From Picochlorum sp. 'celeri' (Eukaryota; Chlorophyta; Trebouxiophyceae): a stretch of DNA of 64,000 bases. The stretch spans positions 289,653-353,652 of the forward strand of contig JAACMV010000001.1 of NCBI GenBank assembly GCA_010909725.1, given 5' to 3'. Within the stretch, counting starts at the first letter, position 1; each line of letters starts with the position of its first letter. Shown here piece by piece: positions 61,068 through 64,000 of this stretch. The notes beneath the pieces were generated by a model. It did not search any database. It worked only from the letters and a program-made list of their open reading frames with translations, and was not told the DNA's origin. The position numbers were made by a program, and so were the translations under genes.

Positions 61068-61846
61068 TATATTGCTACACTGCACACCACATACATTGAT
61101 ACCCATCAGAACGCGACGACAGAAAAGCCAACGTCCAGATTCACACCGAGCTGACAGACACCCGCACAGCGATGTCTCCATCAATTCATACTCTTTCATG
61201 TAATTAAATCACTACAGATTGACCACGCAGCCTCCATGACCTCGCCAACCCGGACAGCCTCAGCTGCGTCATGTCTCCGATCTGCTGCTGCCGAGTCAGC
61301 CATGGCTTTGGCAGCCCCCACGTACCACCACAACCCCTCCCAATCCCATTAAGAATTAAACTTTATCAATTACATCCAATCGTCGCACCTTCTCGACTCG
61401 CTGGTATCAGGCTGACGCCCCTCGCAGCAGTCCGTTCTGCCTCAGCGGATCTCCCGCCGAACGATATCTGCTGTCAGCCGATATATCGCCTTTCCAATGG
61501 CGATTATTACTTTTATATAAGTAGTAGTGACAGTGCTGTCATGAATATGAACAATTGCAGATGAGGTCGGTGGACACCGTGATGCTGGACAAGGTCGCCT
61601 CCTCACGAGCCTAGAGCCATGGTCGGACCACCTCCGAATTCGGAGGATTGCCGTGGCCTTTCCAAGGTAGTCTTGGATGGGTCCCATCATGCCACCTCAA
61701 TCGACCCTCTTGGTGGCGCCCAAAATAGATGCGGAAACGGTTGCAACCGCTCTCGCCATCCCTGTGTGTCTATTCTACGCCCAGGTCCATTTAATATTCA
61801 ATGAGATATTCATTTATATGTCCTTGGATAGTAATTGTGGTGAATA
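61068..61846. other. Long divergent intergenic region, partly GC-rich
   Basis: About 780 bp between the GT49-like gene and SMC4, with no ORF I can support. The middle (about 61210-61790) is richer in G and C than other gaps. It contains the perfect palindrome CCTCCGAATTCGGAGG at 61631-61646. An RNA gene could lie here, but I recognised no tRNA, snRNA or SRP RNA motif. Confidence 0.35.
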
Positions 61847-64000
61847 ATGTCTGAGGCGACGATGGACGTGGCTCCGAGTGCCATTCCTGAGGATGTCCAA
61901 CCGCAAGAGCAGCACGGGGGTTCTTCTTCTTTTGGAGAAGGAGAATCATATGGAGTACCTCGCTTGGTTATTCGAGAAATGGTTCTGGAGAATTTCAAGT
62001 CGTATGCTGGGGCTCAGAAGGTGGGACCTTTTCACAAGGTGAGTCTGGTGGTTGTGACTTCTTCATGGCTTACTCTTTTTTTTATTGATCTTCCTTCTTC
62101 TCGATATAGAGTTTCTCTTCTGTTGTTGGTCCCAATGGGTCTGGTAAATCGAATGTGATTGATGCCATGCTGTTTGTGTTTGGTAAAAGGGCAAAGCAGC
62201 TTCGGTTGAACAAGGTCTCTGAGCTGATTCATAATTCGACGAATCACAGGAACCTCGAGATGGCACGCGTGTCTGTATATTTTCACGAGATTATCGACAC
62301 GGTATGTGGTCTTGTGTGGTCTATCGGGGTTGGTATGAGTTGATTGTGGCTGTGGTGATGTGCAGAGTGATGATGAGTTTGGGTACGAGGTGGTCCCGAA
62401 TTCAGAGTTTGTCGTGAGTCGGACAGCGCATCGGAGCAATAAGTCTGATTATTATATCAATGATAGAAAGAGTAACTTCAAAGAAGTGACGGAGTTGCTC
62501 AAAGGGAAGGGGATTGATTTGGATAATAATAGGTTTTTGATCCTTCAAGGGGAGGTGGAGCAAATTTCCATGATGAAGCCAAAGGGGCAGACGGAGCATG
62601 AGACTGGGCTGCTGGAGTACTTGGAAGATATTATTGGTACGGATACATATATTGAGAGGATTGAGGAGACTGGGAAGCAGTTGGAGTCGTTGAATGAGGG
62701 TCGTCAAGGGTTGGTGAACAGGCTCAAGATTGCTGAGAGGGAACGGGATGGTTTGGAGGCGGCGAAAAAGGCTGCCGAGGCGTATATCGAGAAGGAGATT
62801 GAGCTTATTCAGTCTAAAAGATTGATATCAGCTCTGTATGGGAAGGATGCGGCGAAGAACATTGACAAGATTTCGGAGAATGTGGCGAGTCTGGAGGACA
62901 AACTTGCCGAGGAGAGGGAAAAGTGTCAATCGTTTGCGGAGAGCTTGGCACAGTATGAAGCCGAGTATAATGCAAAGAATGAAGAGTTTTCTGCACTTCA
63001 GAAAGATTTGGAAGAGGCGAAGGCGGAATTCAAAGAGTTTGAGCGCAAGGATATCACATACAGAGAGGATATCAAACACTTGAAGACTAAACTGAAAAAG
63101 TCTCAAGATAAAGCAGCGAAAGATATGAAAAAGGCTGATGCTGTGCAGTCTGATATTCAGAAAGTCAAACTGGAGATACCAAATCTGGAGAAGAGGGCAG
63201 AGGATATTGCTGCACAAGTACAACCTGCAGAGGAGATGTTGGAGCGCATGGTTGCAGGTACCCAAGGGGAATCTGAGGAATTGCTTGGAAAACTTCGAGG
63301 CGTTCGAACAGAGCTTGCTCCCTGGGAGAAGCAAATAATCGATGTCAAGAGCAGGATCGATGTCGCTCAGTCGGAGGTTGATATGTTGGCAAAATCAAAT
63401 CAGTCTGCTATGGACACGTATAATGATGCATGTGCTGCTCTCAAGGATGCCAAGGAGACGTATCGCACCAAGATGGCTGATATACAGATGATGGAGTCCC
63501 AAGCAAAAGAAATGCAGCAGAAAGTATCTGATGCTGTGACGGAGGAGGCCCAAGCGATGGAAGAGGCCAAAAGAACAGAATCTATGGTAAAGGAATTGCG
63601 TGGAAAGGTGGAACAGAGGAAGGCCGATGCTTCCCAGAGGGCCAGCCATAGTGCAGCAATGATGGCATTGACCAAGGCGAGAGATAATAAGAAGATTTCT
63701 GGAATTCGAGGGCGACTTGGAGACCTTGGAGCCATTGATGGAGCCTATGATGTGGCAATCTCCACAGCTTGCCCTGCTTTGGACTATGTTGTGGTTGATA
63801 CGACTTCTGCGGCGCAGAGATGTGTCGAATTGTTGCGATCCAATAAGTTGGGAGTTGCGACATTCCTTATTCTGGAGAAACAGTCGCATCTGAAAAAGTT
63901 CTTGTCTGAAAAGGTGGAGCCCCCAGAGGGAGCTCTGCGTCTTTTTGACCTGGTTAAATGCAATAATGAAGACATTCGGCTCGCATTTTACTTTGCTTTG
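61847..64000 (+). CDS. SMC4: Condensin subunit SMC4 (partial, runs off right edge)
   Basis: Exons 61847-62038, 62110-62301 and 62366-64000 (edge), about 673 residues seen of a usual ~1300. Both introns are phase 0 (71 and 64 nt; GTGAGT and GTATGT donors). IREMVLENFKSYAGAQKVGPFHK joins to SFSSVVGPNGSGKSNVIDAMLFVFGKRAKQLRLNKVSELIHNS. Walker A is GPNGSGKS at 71-78. The insert NNRFLILQGEVEQISMMKPKGQTEHETGLLEYLEDIIGT is diagnostic for SMC4. A long coiled coil follows, and the hinge starts near GRLGDLGAIDGAYDVAISTAC. It compacts mitotic chromosomes with SMC2. Confidence 0.97.

Noticed and set aside
61442..61690. Minus-strand ORF of 82 codons in the SMC4 gap
   Set aside because: Arg-rich with no domain, no clear start context and no splice partner.

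Overview
The window is nuclear DNA of a compact eukaryotic genome, most likely a unicellular green alga of prasinophyte grade. This rests on several observations. About 44 genes lie in 64 kb. Introns are short (mostly 64-200 nt), with donors that are usually GTACGT, GTATGT or GTAAGT. Plastid-type ribosomal proteins uS10 and bL33 are nuclear-encoded. A plant-type mitochondrial TatB, a plastid-type RNase J, an organellar bifunctional RibBA, a transit-peptide-bearing glucose-6-phosphate dehydrogenase and a monofunctional aspartokinase are present. Secreted proteins carry Ser-Pro-rich linkers and DUF285 repeats of the kind seen in green algae. The lineage is an inference; no rRNA, tRNA or organelle marker was seen.

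Layout. 1-17.3 kb: transportin-3-like importin (cut by the left edge), an RNase T2-like secreted protein, the NOG2 ribosome-assembly GTPase, plastid uS10, beta-COP, plastid bL33, an FBXO7-like F-box protein, asparagine synthetase, RibBA and eIF3h. 17.5-28 kb: an accessory-looking stretch with four secreted or membrane proteins (PL14-like, Pro-rich, DUF948-like, DUF285), a sorting nexin, a hypothetical acidic protein, ISY1 and a non-autonomous DNA transposon at 24.2-24.8 kb. 28-42.6 kb: SNRNP40, RNase J, DENR-like, EXO1, a Rab5IF/OPTI-like membrane protein, aspartokinase, a GT61-like glycosyltransferase, cyclin K/T-like, a tRNA-dihydrouridine synthase, an unknown protein and an LSM10-like Sm protein. 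42.6-43.2 kb: a second transposon with 33-bp inverted repeats and a TAA duplication. 43.8-64 kb: eS24, ETF-QO, RFT1, U2A', borealin-like, two GT49/LARGE-like glycosyltransferases, YJU2B/CCDC130, a PRXL2-like protein, mitochondrial TatB, uS9, NDUFA8, G6PDH, a WW-FF splicing factor, NAC-alpha and the start of SMC4 (cut by the right edge).

Genes are packed without regard to strand. Convergent pairs often have stop codons only 13-50 bp apart and divergent pairs share promoter gaps of 200-570 bp. The genes are individually regulated housekeeping genes, not operons. Splicing factors are frequent (ISY1, SNRNP40, U2A', YJU2B, the WW-FF protein), and plastid and mitochondrial functions are scattered among them.

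No wholly new multi-gene system is evident. The most unusual signals are conserved proteins that have lost catalytic or metal-binding residues: an RNase T2-like protein, the GTP cyclohydrolase II half of RibBA, DENR, plastid bL33, the asparagine synthetase oxyanion hole and one GT49 copy. The others are the two transposons, an LSM10-like protein, and clusters of perfect palindromes in intergenic DNA. Exon joins given here were worked out by hand from reading frames, splice motifs and family conservation.
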